Shown: positions 26,681 through 33,736 of the stretch, piece after piece
Numbering within the stretch: the stretch's first letter is position 1
How the letters are laid out: each line of letters begins with the position of its first letter
Source of the DNA: Desulfitobacterium_A sp034927245
Lineage (GTDB): Bacteria > Bacillota > Desulfitobacteriia > Desulfitobacteriales > Desulfitobacteriaceae
DNA: 64,000 bases
Assembly (NCBI RefSeq): GCF_034927245.1
Contig: NZ_JAYFQK010000008.1
Span: 62,001 to 126,000, forward strand
Direction: 5' to 3'
The notes under the pieces: generated by a model
Databases searched by the model: none
What the model saw: only the letters and a program-made list of their open reading frames with translations
What the model was told of the DNA's origin: nothing
Position numbers and translations under genes: made by a program

Positions 26681-27178
26681 CTGGAAATAAAGAAAACCCG
26701 CCTTAAATATTGGGTAATTGCGGGCGCGGCTTTTTGTTTGATGGGCCTGGTCTGCTGGCCGAGTTACGCTAAAATTCGCGAACTGAATCTGGAGAAAAGT
26801 CAGTGGCAAGCCCAACTTGAACTTCAAAGGCCTAAGGTTCAAGAGACGGTGATGCCGACGTTGATGGAGCTGCCCACAACGATTGAAGCTTGTCAGCGGG
26901 TATTTCTGGAGGAAAATGTACAAGTGCTTACCGTTAACCTGGACCGGATCGAAACGGAGAGCCGGGAAGTACTTGATGAGCAGGATGCAGGATTAAGTTA
27001 TGCTCTTTTTCATTTTAAACTGAGCGGAAGCTGGAGGGGGATTGAAAACGCTTTTCAGCGTCTTGAGAATATTTCCAATCAAATCATTCATATTCAGGAG
27101 GTTCGCCTTAATCCCGAAGGGGGAGATACGGTTCTAAAAATATATTTTTATGAACCAAACAAACTCAATCGACCATAA
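26681..27178 (+). CDS. PilO/GspM-like assembly protein with probable CTG start
   Basis: One transmembrane helix (YWVIAGAAFCLMGLVCW), a short coiled coil and a small C-terminal domain ending VLKIYFYEPN. To encode the complete helix, translation must begin at CTG 26681. A stop lies two codons before it, and the next accepted codons (TTG 26735, ATG 26738) fall inside the helix. GAGGTGAT sits 5-6 bases before the CTG. It overlaps the next gene's possible early start. Same start situation as at 6990. Confidence 0.65.
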   Translation: MEIKKTRLKYWVIAGAAFCLMGLVCWPSYAKIRELNLEKSQWQAQLELQRPKVQETVMPTLMELPTTIEACQRVFLEENVQVLTVNLDRIETESREVLDEQDAGLSYALFHFKLSGSWRGIENAFQRLENISNQIIHIQEVRLNPEGGDTVLKIYFYEPNKLNRP

Positions 27179-27203
27179 TATGGAAGAGAGAGGGGGCGAA
27201 CGA

Positions 27204-27824
27204 ATGCCTGAATACGTAATTCTGCGGGGAGACAATTTTTATCAACTGGCCCAACGGCTTGGGGGAACCTGTGAAGATTGGATTCTCGCCAATCCCGGAA
27301 TAAATCCTTTAACCCTTCAAATTGGCCAAAAAGTTGTTCTGCCGGAATTAAATACGCCTAATGCGCGCGAACAATATGCGGAAATCAGTGGTGAAGAGGG
27401 GTCCCGATACGCCGGTGAAAAAATGGATGAGGTTGAAATGGAAATCGAAGGGGTACGATTTCGCATCAAGCGGATTGGGGAAAGTAAAGTTCCCCATGAA
27501 GTCCATTTAATTGTGCCAAGGACCGAGATCCATAAAATCCAGCCTCAGGGGGAGCAAGGTCCGTGCGAGGTTCAAATTATGATCAGCAATGTTGATATCG
27601 TGCATTCCCCACGATTGATGAGCGAAAAGGGAGGAACAACGGGAACAACAGGGACAACAGGAACACAAGGAACAACAGGGGTGGCTAGTACAGCTGCGGC
27701 TCCGTCTCCGTCCGCAATTACGCAAATATCGGGGCAAAGTCAACCTCAGCAAAATCCGCTGGCACAGACGCAGGAACTGGGTTTCGATATTCGTCAGACT
27801 AATCCGATTCAATTTCGTAAGTAA
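27204..27824 (+). CDS. LysM-domain protein with Gly-Thr-Thr repeats at end of pilus cluster 2
   Basis: About 206 residues. LysM domain at residues 3-47 (YVILRGDNFYQLAQRLG ... ANPGINPLTLQIGQKVVLP), which binds peptidoglycan-type glycans in the family. The middle domain is unassigned. A GTT-type collagen-like run (about residues 143-158) comes from 9-bp DNA repeats, and the tail is Gln/Pro-rich. No signal peptide is seen, so export is uncertain. ATG 27204 follows AGAGGGGGCG. A role in fixing the machine to the cell wall is inference from position. Confidence 0.75.
   Translation: MPEYVILRGDNFYQLAQRLGGTCEDWILANPGINPLTLQIGQKVVLPELNTPNAREQYAEISGEEGSRYAGEKMDEVEMEIEGVRFRIKRIGESKVPHEVHLIVPRTEIHKIQPQGEQGPCEVQIMISNVDIVHSPRLMSEKGGTTGTTGTTGTQGTTGVASTAAAPSPSAITQISGQSQPQQNPLAQTQELGFDIRQTNPIQFRK
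27633..27677 (+). repeat. Five tandem 9-bp units (GGAACAACA type) in LysM gene
   Basis: Units GGAACAACG, GGAACAACA, GGGACAACA, GGAACACAA, GGAACAACA, in frame, encoding Gly-Thr-Thr/Gly-Thr-Gln triplets. Candidate length-variable tract. Confidence 0.85.
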
Positions 27825-27850
27825 TCCGGAGATAAGGGAATAATCGAGCA

Positions 27851-27944
27851 GGGTCTATCACAAAACCTATGGTCGTGTAGTTTCGGGTCTTTTGCAATAG
27901 TCTATAATTATATGCGCGCGAATAAGGGTTGTTTTGCGATAGCC
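27851..27944 (+). terminator. Compound hairpin/terminator region after pilus cluster 2
   Basis: GGGTCTATCACAAAACC is partly complementary to two downstream arms, GGGTCTTTTGCAATAG and GGGTTGTTTTGCGATAGCCC, giving alternative stems. T-rich tracts lie within the arms. Probably ends the cluster 2 transcript; imperfect pairing lowers confidence. Confidence 0.45.
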
Positions 27945-28032
27945 CCTGATTTATTCGTCAAAAATAAGGGAAACTAGTCTTAACGGCAAAATTATGATAA
28001 AATTTCATTATGTGTTTGAAAGGGGTAATTGC

Positions 28033-29091
28033 ATGAGTCGTCTTGAAAGAATTCGCTTGAAAATGCAGGAAGCAAAGTTAGATGCATTTATCATTGCTTC
28101 CCCGGAAAACCGTCGCTATATGAGCGGCTTTACCGGAACGAGTGCAATGTTGTTCATTACACTTGAAAAAGCTTGTTTGCTGACGGATTTTCGCTACATA
28201 CAGCAAGCAACAGAACAAGCTCCGAATTTTCAGGTGGTCAGGATCTCAAATATGTACAATTCCCTTGCGGAATTGGGCCAAAAGGCGGCAAGAGTCGGAT
28301 TCGAGGAAGAATTTACGACCTATGCAGACTACTTGAACTTAAAAGAAGCATTGCCTCAGGCAGAGCTGGTTTCTCAATCCAAGATTTTAGAAGAGCTGCG
28401 TGCGATTAAAGATACGGAGGAACTGGCAAAAATTCGTCAAGCGGTTAAGATTGCCGATGATGCTTTTGCCCATATTCTGCAGTTTGTCGAACGAGGACAG
28501 ACGGAAGCAGAGATTTCCTTGGAACTTGAATTTGCGATGCGGCGCAATGGCGCAAGCGGCGGTTCTTTTGACTTTATTGCAGCATCAGGCATACGTTCTT
28601 CCATGCCTCATGGGGTTGCCACCACTAAAACCATTGAACAAGGTGATTTCCTGACGATGGATTTTGGTGCAATTTATCAAGGCTATTGTTCAGACATAAC
28701 GCGAACCATTTGCTTCGGTGAACCGACCGAAAAGCAGCAGGAAATTTATGAGATCGTCCTGAAGGCTCAAAAGGCCGGAATAGCTGCGCTTAAACCGGGA
28801 ATTCCCGGCAGGGAAGTTGATGCAGTGGCGCGTGGAATCATTGCCGACGCCGGCTATGGTGACTTTTTTGGGCATGGTTTAGGGCATTCGGTTGGGCTGG
28901 CTATTCACGAAAACCCCAATCTTAATCTGCGGGAGGAACGAATTCTCCAACCGGGTATGGTTATTACAATCGAACCCGGAATTTATATACCGGACTGGGG
29001 AGGCGTTCGCATCGAAGATATGGCTGTTGTTACGGAAAATGGCTGTGAGGTCTTGACACAAGCGCCAAAGGAGTTCATTATTATTGAGTGA
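28033..29091 (+). CDS. pepQ: Xaa-Pro dipeptidase/aminopeptidase (M24)
   Basis: M24 metallopeptidase with an N-terminal creatinase-like domain (NRRYMSGFTGTSA). The five metal ligands are visible: Asp in MDFGAIYQG and CSDITRT, His in HGLGHSVGLAIHE, Glu in ITIEPGIYIP and VRIEDMAVV. About 352 residues. ATG 28033 follows AAAGGGGT; an upstream ATG at 27994 has no SD. It precedes efp, the usual Firmicute order (pepQ-efp). Confidence 0.93.
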   Translation: MSRLERIRLKMQEAKLDAFIIASPENRRYMSGFTGTSAMLFITLEKACLLTDFRYIQQATEQAPNFQVVRISNMYNSLAELGQKAARVGFEEEFTTYADYLNLKEALPQAELVSQSKILEELRAIKDTEELAKIRQAVKIADDAFAHILQFVERGQTEAEISLELEFAMRRNGASGGSFDFIAASGIRSSMPHGVATTKTIEQGDFLTMDFGAIYQGYCSDITRTICFGEPTEKQQEIYEIVLKAQKAGIAALKPGIPGREVDAVARGIIADAGYGDFFGHGLGHSVGLAIHENPNLNLREERILQPGMVITIEPGIYIPDWGGVRIEDMAVVTENGCEVLTQAPKEFIIIE

Positions 29092-29158
29092 AAAATTTTT
29101 GCTTTAAAATGGGACAAGATAAGATTAACATATTTTTATTTAGGAGGATTATGACTAT

Positions 29159-29716
29159 ATGATCTCTACGAGCGATTTTAAAACAGGTTTAACAATTGAA
29201 ATTGATGGCGATGTTTATACCATTGTTGAGTTCCAGCATGTTAAACCGGGAAAAGGTGCTGCTTTTGTTCGTACCAAACTAAAAAATTTAAAGACCGGCG
29301 GAGTTACTGAGCGTAAATTCAATGCCAGCGAAAAAGTTGAAACGGCTCATGTTGAACGTCGTGACATGCAATACCTTTATAAAGACGGTGATCTTTTTAA
29401 TGTCATGGACAATGAGAGCTATGAACAAACCAGTCTGACTGCAGAGCAAATCGGGGACGGTGTAAAATGGCTTAAGGAAAACATGAATTTAGGGGTGCTT
29501 TTCTTCAATGGAACTGTTATTGGTGTTGATCTGCCAAATACAGTCCAATTAACCGTTGCTCATACTGAACCCGGCGTTAAAGGGGATACGGCAACCGGCG
29601 GTTCGAAACCCGCAACAATGGAAACAGGCGCGATTGTTCAGGTTCCGTTCTTTGTCAATGAAGGTGAAGTTCTGATTATTGATACCCGTACAGGCAACTA
29701 TGTTCAACGTGCTTAA
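29159..29716 (+). CDS. efp: Translation elongation factor P
   Basis: 185 residues, three OB-like domains. KPGKGAAFVR carries the conserved loop lysine that is modified in many bacteria, and the C-terminal GEVLIIDTRTGNYVQRA is the family signature. It relieves ribosome stalling at polyproline. AGGAGG lies 11 bases upstream of ATG 29159. Confidence 0.97.
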   Translation: MISTSDFKTGLTIEIDGDVYTIVEFQHVKPGKGAAFVRTKLKNLKTGGVTERKFNASEKVETAHVERRDMQYLYKDGDLFNVMDNESYEQTSLTAEQIGDGVKWLKENMNLGVLFFNGTVIGVDLPNTVQLTVAHTEPGVKGDTATGGSKPATMETGAIVQVPFFVNEGEVLIIDTRTGNYVQRA

Positions 29717-29766
29717 CTAAGCGATTAGCTCGGTTAAATAAAATTATAAGCATTACGAATTGAAAG

Positions 29767-29825
29767 ACCTCCTTCGGGGTAAGCTTTTTCTATAGATTAG
29801 AAGGCTACTCGGTGGAGGTTTTTTT
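29767..29825 (+). terminator. Terminator-like hairpin sequestering the rnjA ribosome-binding site
   Basis: Long stem: ACCTCC (29767-29772) with GGAGGT (29814-29819), GGGT/ACTC, and AGCTTTTTCTA with TAGAAGGCT around a 5-base loop, followed by seven T. The SD GGAGG (29814-29818) of rnjA forms the 3' arm and the T-run abuts the start codon. It could be an efp terminator, an attenuator, or a translational switch for rnjA. Confidence 0.7.
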
Positions 29826-29826
29826 G

Positions 29827-31491
29827 ATGAAATTAAATATTATTCCTTTGGGCGGAACAGGCGAGATTGGGAAAAACTTGCTTGTTTTTGAATATGAGGA
29901 TTCAATTGTTGTCATTGACGGCGGGGTAAAATTCCCGGATGATGAATTACTGGGCATTGATTTGGTGATTCCGGATATCACCTATCTTGAAAAGAATAGG
30001 GAAAAAATCAAAGGCATTTTTGTGACTCATGGGCATGAGGATCATATCGGAGGCTTGCCTTTTATCCTGCCAAAACTCCAGGTTCCGGTCTATGCAACTC
30101 GCTTGACCTTAGGACTGGTTCGGGCAAAGGTTCAGGAACGCGGCGGGTATCCGGATTCCTTGTATCGGGTGCTTGAACCGGGCCGCCCCATCAAAGCCGG
30201 AGATATCGAAGTGGAAGCGTTTCGCGTTACCCATAGCATTCCCGATGCTGTCGGTTATTCCATATTGACTCCGGTAGGCAGGGTTGTCTATACAGGTGAT
30301 TTTAAAGTGGATTATACACCCATAGATGGTCAAGAAATGGACTTGGGAAAATTGGCGGCATGGGGTCGGGAGGGAGTGCTGGCTCTCCTCTGTGATTCTA
30401 CGAATGCAGAGCGCCCGGGGATGACTATGTCCGAACGGGTCGTCGGCAAAACCCTAAGAGAATGGTTTCAACGTGCCGAGGGGAAAATTATCATGGCAAC
30501 TTTTGCTTCTAACGTTCATCGTATTCAGCAGGCCATTGATGCAGCAGCAGAATTGAAAAGAAAAGTTAGTGTGGTCGGCCGAAGCATGGAACAAGTTGTT
30601 CGCACTGCCCAAGAGGAAGGATATCTGCATCTGCCTGAGGAAGATATGCTGGTTGATATCAGCGATATCCAGGAACTTTCCCCCTCTCGCCTGCTCATAC
30701 TGACAACGGGGAGTCAAGGCGAACCCTTTGCCGCTTTAACACGAATGGCTACCGGAAATCATCGTCAAGTTCAGGTTGTACCCGGAGATATGGTAATTAT
30801 CTCGGCAACCCCTGTTCCCGGGAATGAAAAATTGATCGGACGAACGATCAATCATTTGTATCAAATCGGAGCGGAAGTTGTAACTAAAGAATTAGGACAG
30901 GTCCATGTTTCCGGCCATGCGTGTCAGGAAGAGATTAAGCTTGTGATCCGTTTAACTCAGCCGAAATTTTTGATCCCTCATCATGGGGAAGTTCGGCACC
31001 AAGTCGCTATCCGCAAGATTGGTCAATTGCTGGGGTATGAAGAAGCGCAAATTCCTATTACTCAGTTAGGAACGCGTGTCGTTTTGACTCCGGATAAAAT
31101 GGAGATAGGGGAAAGGGTTGAAGCGGGAAGTGTCTATGTTGATGGCTTAGGCATTGGCGACGTGGGCCAAATCGTCCTCCGAGACCGTCAGCAATTAGCA
31201 AAAGACGGAGTCGTTGTCGTCGTTGTTGTTTTAACCAAAGGGAAAGGCGTTCCCAATACAATCGTATCAGGTCCGGATATTATTTCGCGCGGGTTCACGT
31301 TTATGAAAGAGGCTAACGATCTAATTGATGGTGCCAAAAGCGCGGCAATGACAGTTATCGAGAACCAGCTCCGACAAGAAAGCTGGGAATGGGGAGTATT
31401 AAAAGGAGCGCTCCATATAAGCCTAAGCAACTATTTCTGGGATAAGACGCGCCGTCGTCCCATGATTCTGCCCGTTCTTCTGCAAGTTTAA
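29827..31491 (+). CDS. rnjA: Ribonuclease J
   Basis: Metallo-beta-lactamase/beta-CASP RNase. THGHEDHIGG (zinc ligands), 'YTGDFK', CDSTNAERPG, HVSGHA and PHHGE are in family order, with the C-terminal domain present; 554 residues is normal. The protein has 5'-3' exo- and endonuclease activity in mRNA decay and rRNA maturation. ATG 29827 is 8 bases after GGAGG. Codons upstream (GTG 29812, TTG 29824) lie in the hairpin. Confidence 0.95.
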   Translation: MKLNIIPLGGTGEIGKNLLVFEYEDSIVVIDGGVKFPDDELLGIDLVIPDITYLEKNREKIKGIFVTHGHEDHIGGLPFILPKLQVPVYATRLTLGLVRAKVQERGGYPDSLYRVLEPGRPIKAGDIEVEAFRVTHSIPDAVGYSILTPVGRVVYTGDFKVDYTPIDGQEMDLGKLAAWGREGVLALLCDSTNAERPGMTMSERVVGKTLREWFQRAEGKIIMATFASNVHRIQQAIDAAAELKRKVSVVGRSMEQVVRTAQEEGYLHLPEEDMLVDISDIQELSPSRLLILTTGSQGEPFAALTRMATGNHRQVQVVPGDMVIISATPVPGNEKLIGRTINHLYQIGAEVVTKELGQVHVSGHACQEEIKLVIRLTQPKFLIPHHGEVRHQVAIRKIGQLLGYEEAQIPITQLGTRVVLTPDKMEIGERVEAGSVYVDGLGIGDVGQIVLRDRQQLAKDGVVVVVVVLTKGKGVPNTIVSGPDIISRGFTFMKEANDLIDGAKSAAMTVIENQLRQESWEWGVLKGALHISLSNYFWDKTRRRPMILPVLLQV

Positions 31492-31536
31492 AGGGTGTCG
31501 TAATTATTTTGATACCGTAAAAAATTATAATCTTCG

Positions 31537-31567
31537 GCAGGCTTGAAATACAGCCTGCTATTTTTTG
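31537..31567 (+). terminator. Rho-independent terminator after rnjA
   Basis: GCAGGCT / AGCCTGC stem with an 8-base loop followed by TATTTTTTGTTT. It marks the end of core genes before the accessory island. Confidence 0.88.
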
Positions 31568-31568
31568 T

Positions 31569-31628
31569 TTGACAAAAGTAAAAATTGAGTTATTATATGA
31601 AGTGTACTTCATGTGAAGTTTGCTTCAC
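31569..31628 (+). promoter_or_regulatory. Promoter and twin palindromic operator of the XRE regulator operon
   Basis: TTGACA (31569-31574), 16-base spacer, TATTAT (31591-31596). Immediately downstream are two palindromes with related arms: TGAAGT-GT-ACTTCA (31598-31611) and GTGAAG-TTTG-CTTCAC (31613-31628). Positioned to block transcription, probably bound by the XRE-type protein encoded next (inference). Confidence 0.7.
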
Positions 31629-31648
31629 TAAAAAAAGAGGGAGAATAA

Positions 31649-31870
31649 TTGAAAAACAAATTAAAAGAATATCGGACGCAAGCAAAAATGACTCAGCAAG
31701 AATTGGCGGATAAAGTCAATGTAACATCAAGGACAATTATTTCATTGGAAAAGGGAATTTATAACCCGTCTATTTTACTGGCATATAAGATTTCATTAGT
31801 ATTTAATACTAATATCGAAGAATTATTTTGCTTGAAAGAAACACAGGAATTGGAGGATAGAAAATTATGA
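31649..31870 (+). CDS. XRE-family transcriptional regulator (YozG/Cro type)
   Basis: 73 residues, almost entirely one helix-turn-helix: KMTQQELADKVNVTSRTIISLEKGIYNPS, followed by LAYKISLVFNTNIEELF. This small-regulator type usually pairs with a membrane protein gene, as here (the next gene overlaps by four bases). TTG start after AGAGGGAG. Probably autoregulated through the twin palindromes upstream. Confidence 0.9.
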   Translation: MKNKLKEYRTQAKMTQQELADKVNVTSRTIISLEKGIYNPSILLAYKISLVFNTNIEELFCLKETQELEDRKL

Positions 31871-32283
31871 TGATTTATAATAAGAAAGGCTTTATCAGTG
31901 GTATTATATTTTTAATAATATGTATAATTGGATTGGTTTCAGTTATTCTAAAGGGATTATCTCTGAAAATGGGTATATTGCTCCCTTTAGTATTCCTATT
32001 TTCGATTACAGAGATAAAAAGAAGCCTTTCAAGGTCTGCATCAAAGGAAGATATTACTGCAGCAAATGATGAGAGAGATCAATATATTATTTTAAAAACA
32101 TCACACAAAGTATTGCAAATTATTAACGCCATTAATTACATTATGGTTCTAACGTCTATGGTTATGTATGCGGTAACGAAAAACCAACTTTGGCTTAATT
32201 GGCTTATATTATCAGCCGCCTATTTTACAGTGTTATTTGTTACGGTAATATCGGTGAACATTTATTATGAAAAGCACGAATAA
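31867..32283 (+). CDS. Small membrane protein (DUF2178-like) paired with XRE regulator
   Basis: 138 residues, four hydrophobic helices (about residues 9-27, 32-48, 80-103 and 107-130), with a short soluble loop ANDERDQYIILKTS typical of DUF2178-type proteins. Overlaps the regulator gene by four bases, so the two form one operon. Function unknown. Confidence 0.75.
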   Translation: MMIYNKKGFISGIIFLIICIIGLVSVILKGLSLKMGILLPLVFLFSITEIKRSLSRSASKEDITAANDERDQYIILKTSHKVLQIINAINYIMVLTSMVMYAVTKNQLWLNWLILSAAYFTVLFVTVISVNIYYEKHE

Positions 32284-32320
32284 AATGGGCATAATCAGAG
32301 GTTGTTTTTTTTACAATGTT

Positions 32321-32489
32321 CTTATATTGTGCACTTAAATGAACGAAGGCTCAAAAGGCCGCCATCCATGACGGCCTCAGGACCTTGGGGCGTACGGCAT
32401 CGGAAAACGGAGGGTTTGCGACATCAGGGTAGAACATATTAGGTAAGGTAATAAACCGACATCGCAAACCCTCAAAACATTATCTGAAA
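32321..32489 (+). repeat. Structured island repeat R1 (type A, attC-like)
   Basis: Shares with R3 (37286-37444) about 95 bp: TATATTGTGCACYTAAATGAACG, a GGCCGCC...GGCGGCC-type hairpin and GGGGCGTACG. Then comes an R1-specific perfect 12-bp inverted repeat GAGGGTTTGCGA / TCGCAAACCCTC (32410-32421, 32462-32473), ending CATTATCTGAAA. Lies directly after the XRE/membrane operon. Confidence 0.8.
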
Positions 32490-32501
32490 TACTCAGTCTT
32501 A

Positions 32502-32531
32502 ATAACGTTTTCGGGAATTCCTAAACGTTAG
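32502..32531 (+). repeat. Short inverted-repeat element next to R1
   Basis: ATAAC at 32502 and GTTAG at 32527 enclose AACGTTT...AAACGTT arms around TCGGGAATTCCT. Looks like a minimal attC-type hairpin; could be a remnant of another repeat. The rest of 32284-32632 holds only R1 and this element. Confidence 0.4.
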
Positions 32532-32632
32532 GCGACAGGTAGCCTATCGTAGTTTTTCTTTTATGATTTCTGGTTTTAGGTTAAAATTTAAAGAAAAAGA
32601 TATCTACTTACCGGAAAAGAGGTTTGATTTCA

Positions 32633-33076
32633 GTGAATATAATTGTTAAGTTAGACGACATAGTGGCAGAACTAGAGATAATGTTCGATGACACTCGATC
32701 ATTCCTAAACACCAAAACCGGTGACATTGTGGCAATTTCAGATGATGATTTTCGTGCGGCCGAAAGCGAGGAATCAGTCGAAAAATTTCCGAACTGGCAG
32801 CATGAGAATATTAGAATAGCAATTGAAATTCTGGAAGAGGATCACTTTATCCCGTTACCCTCAAAATTTGATGTTCACGAGTATGAAATTATGGAAAGAT
32901 TTTGTTTATCACTAGATAACGAACGTCTGTCTCGCCTCATGTACGACTCGATTAAAGGGAGTGGTGCATTTCGAAGGTTTAAGGAAAATATCGATAGATA
33001 TAACAGAAATAGACCCCGTAACAAGGGGTCTAGCGATTATTTTGAATCTGTTCAATTTCAGTTACTAAAAAATTAA
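32633..33076 (+). CDS. UPF0158 family protein, C-terminus altered
   Basis: N-terminal about 120 residues resemble UPF0158: VKLDDIVAELEIMFDD, NTKTGDIVAISDDD, FIPLPSKFDVHEYEIMERF and GSGAFRRFKENI. Family members then continue 'Y.......WY.F...' but here the tail becomes RNRPRNKGSSDYFES, so the normal C-terminus seems lost. The last 47 bases overlap the convergent MazF-like gene, which suggests a recombination junction. GTG 32633 is 10 bases after AAGAGG. Function of the family unknown. Confidence 0.65.
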   Translation: MNIIVKLDDIVAELEIMFDDTRSFLNTKTGDIVAISDDDFRAAESEESVEKFPNWQHENIRIAIEILEEDHFIPLPSKFDVHEYEIMERFCLSLDNERLSRLMYDSIKGSGAFRRFKENIDRYNRNRPRNKGSSDYFESVQFQLLKN

Positions 33077-33398
33077 AATCCAATTCCGGCATTCTTCCTA
33101 TGAAATCATCTCTTTTGACTAATTTACATAAGTCTGCTTTCATTAAAGGAATTAGCTTATAGCCTTGCACCCAAGAAGGTTTTAGTAATCCAGCTTTACG
33201 CCAATTGAGAATTGGGATTTTGAATTGGTCATAATATTTCGGAGGATCATGTGGTGGCACTGACGTTGTTGCAACCAAAATCAATATGGCCCCATCCTCT
33301 TCACTAACTATAATGGCAGGTCTGACCTTTGATTCTTCAGGAGAATCCTCATATCCAACTTCGATCCAGTAAATCTCACCTATACTAAAGTCATACAT
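33030..33398 (-). CDS. PemK/MazF-like toxin-type protein
   Basis: 122 residues. IGEIYWIEVGYED...SKVRPAIIVS matches the MazF/PemK N-terminal strand and 'RPAIIVS' loop, and ILILVATTS follows. The family are ribosome-independent mRNA endoribonucleases. Encoded on the minus strand just downstream of a small acidic/basic protein gene that would be its antitoxin. It overlaps the UPF0158 gene tail to tail. Toxicity not established. Confidence 0.7.
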   Translation of the reverse strand: MYDFSIGEIYWIEVGYEDSPEESKVRPAIIVSEEDGAILILVATTSVPPHDPPKYYDQFKIPILNWRKAGLLKPSWVQGYKLIPLMKADLCKLVKRDDFIGRMPELDFNFLVTEIEQIQNNR

Positions 33399-33409
33399 TG
33401 TCGATTACA

Positions 33410-33610
33410 TTATTCTCCTTCAACAATGTAACGATGATCTTTATTGTTTTTGTCAAATAACAATTTTCCATCCTTAATGCTAATAGGTTGTACAGTGGCC
33501 TTTTCTAACTTTTTAGGGGTTAGGGATAATTTCTTATAGCCTTGTTCTTTCGCAACGGCACTCAAATTTTCCCCCTCCTTATTTTCAAAATGATTCTCTT
33601 TATTGTCCAT
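33410..33610 (-). CDS. Putative antitoxin partner of the MazF-like protein
   Basis: About 66 residues, charged, with LSLTPKKLEKATVQPISIKDGKLLFDKNNKDHRYIVEG. No DNA-binding motif is obvious. It is called an antitoxin only because it lies 11 bases upstream of the MazF-like gene on the same strand. SD AAGGTGAT precedes ATG 33610 (an ATG at 33613 abuts it). Divergent from the threonine aldolase gene. Confidence 0.5.
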   Translation of the reverse strand: MDNKENHFENKEGENLSAVAKEQGYKKLSLTPKKLEKATVQPISIKDGKLLFDKNNKDHRYIVEGE

Positions 33611-33736
33611 CATATCACCTTCTAAACACTCATTCAATAAGTAGTATGCCCATGATTTGCCAATTAGAAGATATAAAATGGAATCATAAGGTATATTAAA
33701 TGGAGAAGTTAGAAATTTTAATTTTTGGGGGCACAA

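Noticed and set aside
29151..29162. Mini-frame ATG ACT ATA TGA overlapping the efp start
   Set aside because: Spacing from AGGAGG to this ATG is only 3 bases; the real efp ATG at 29159 explains the site.
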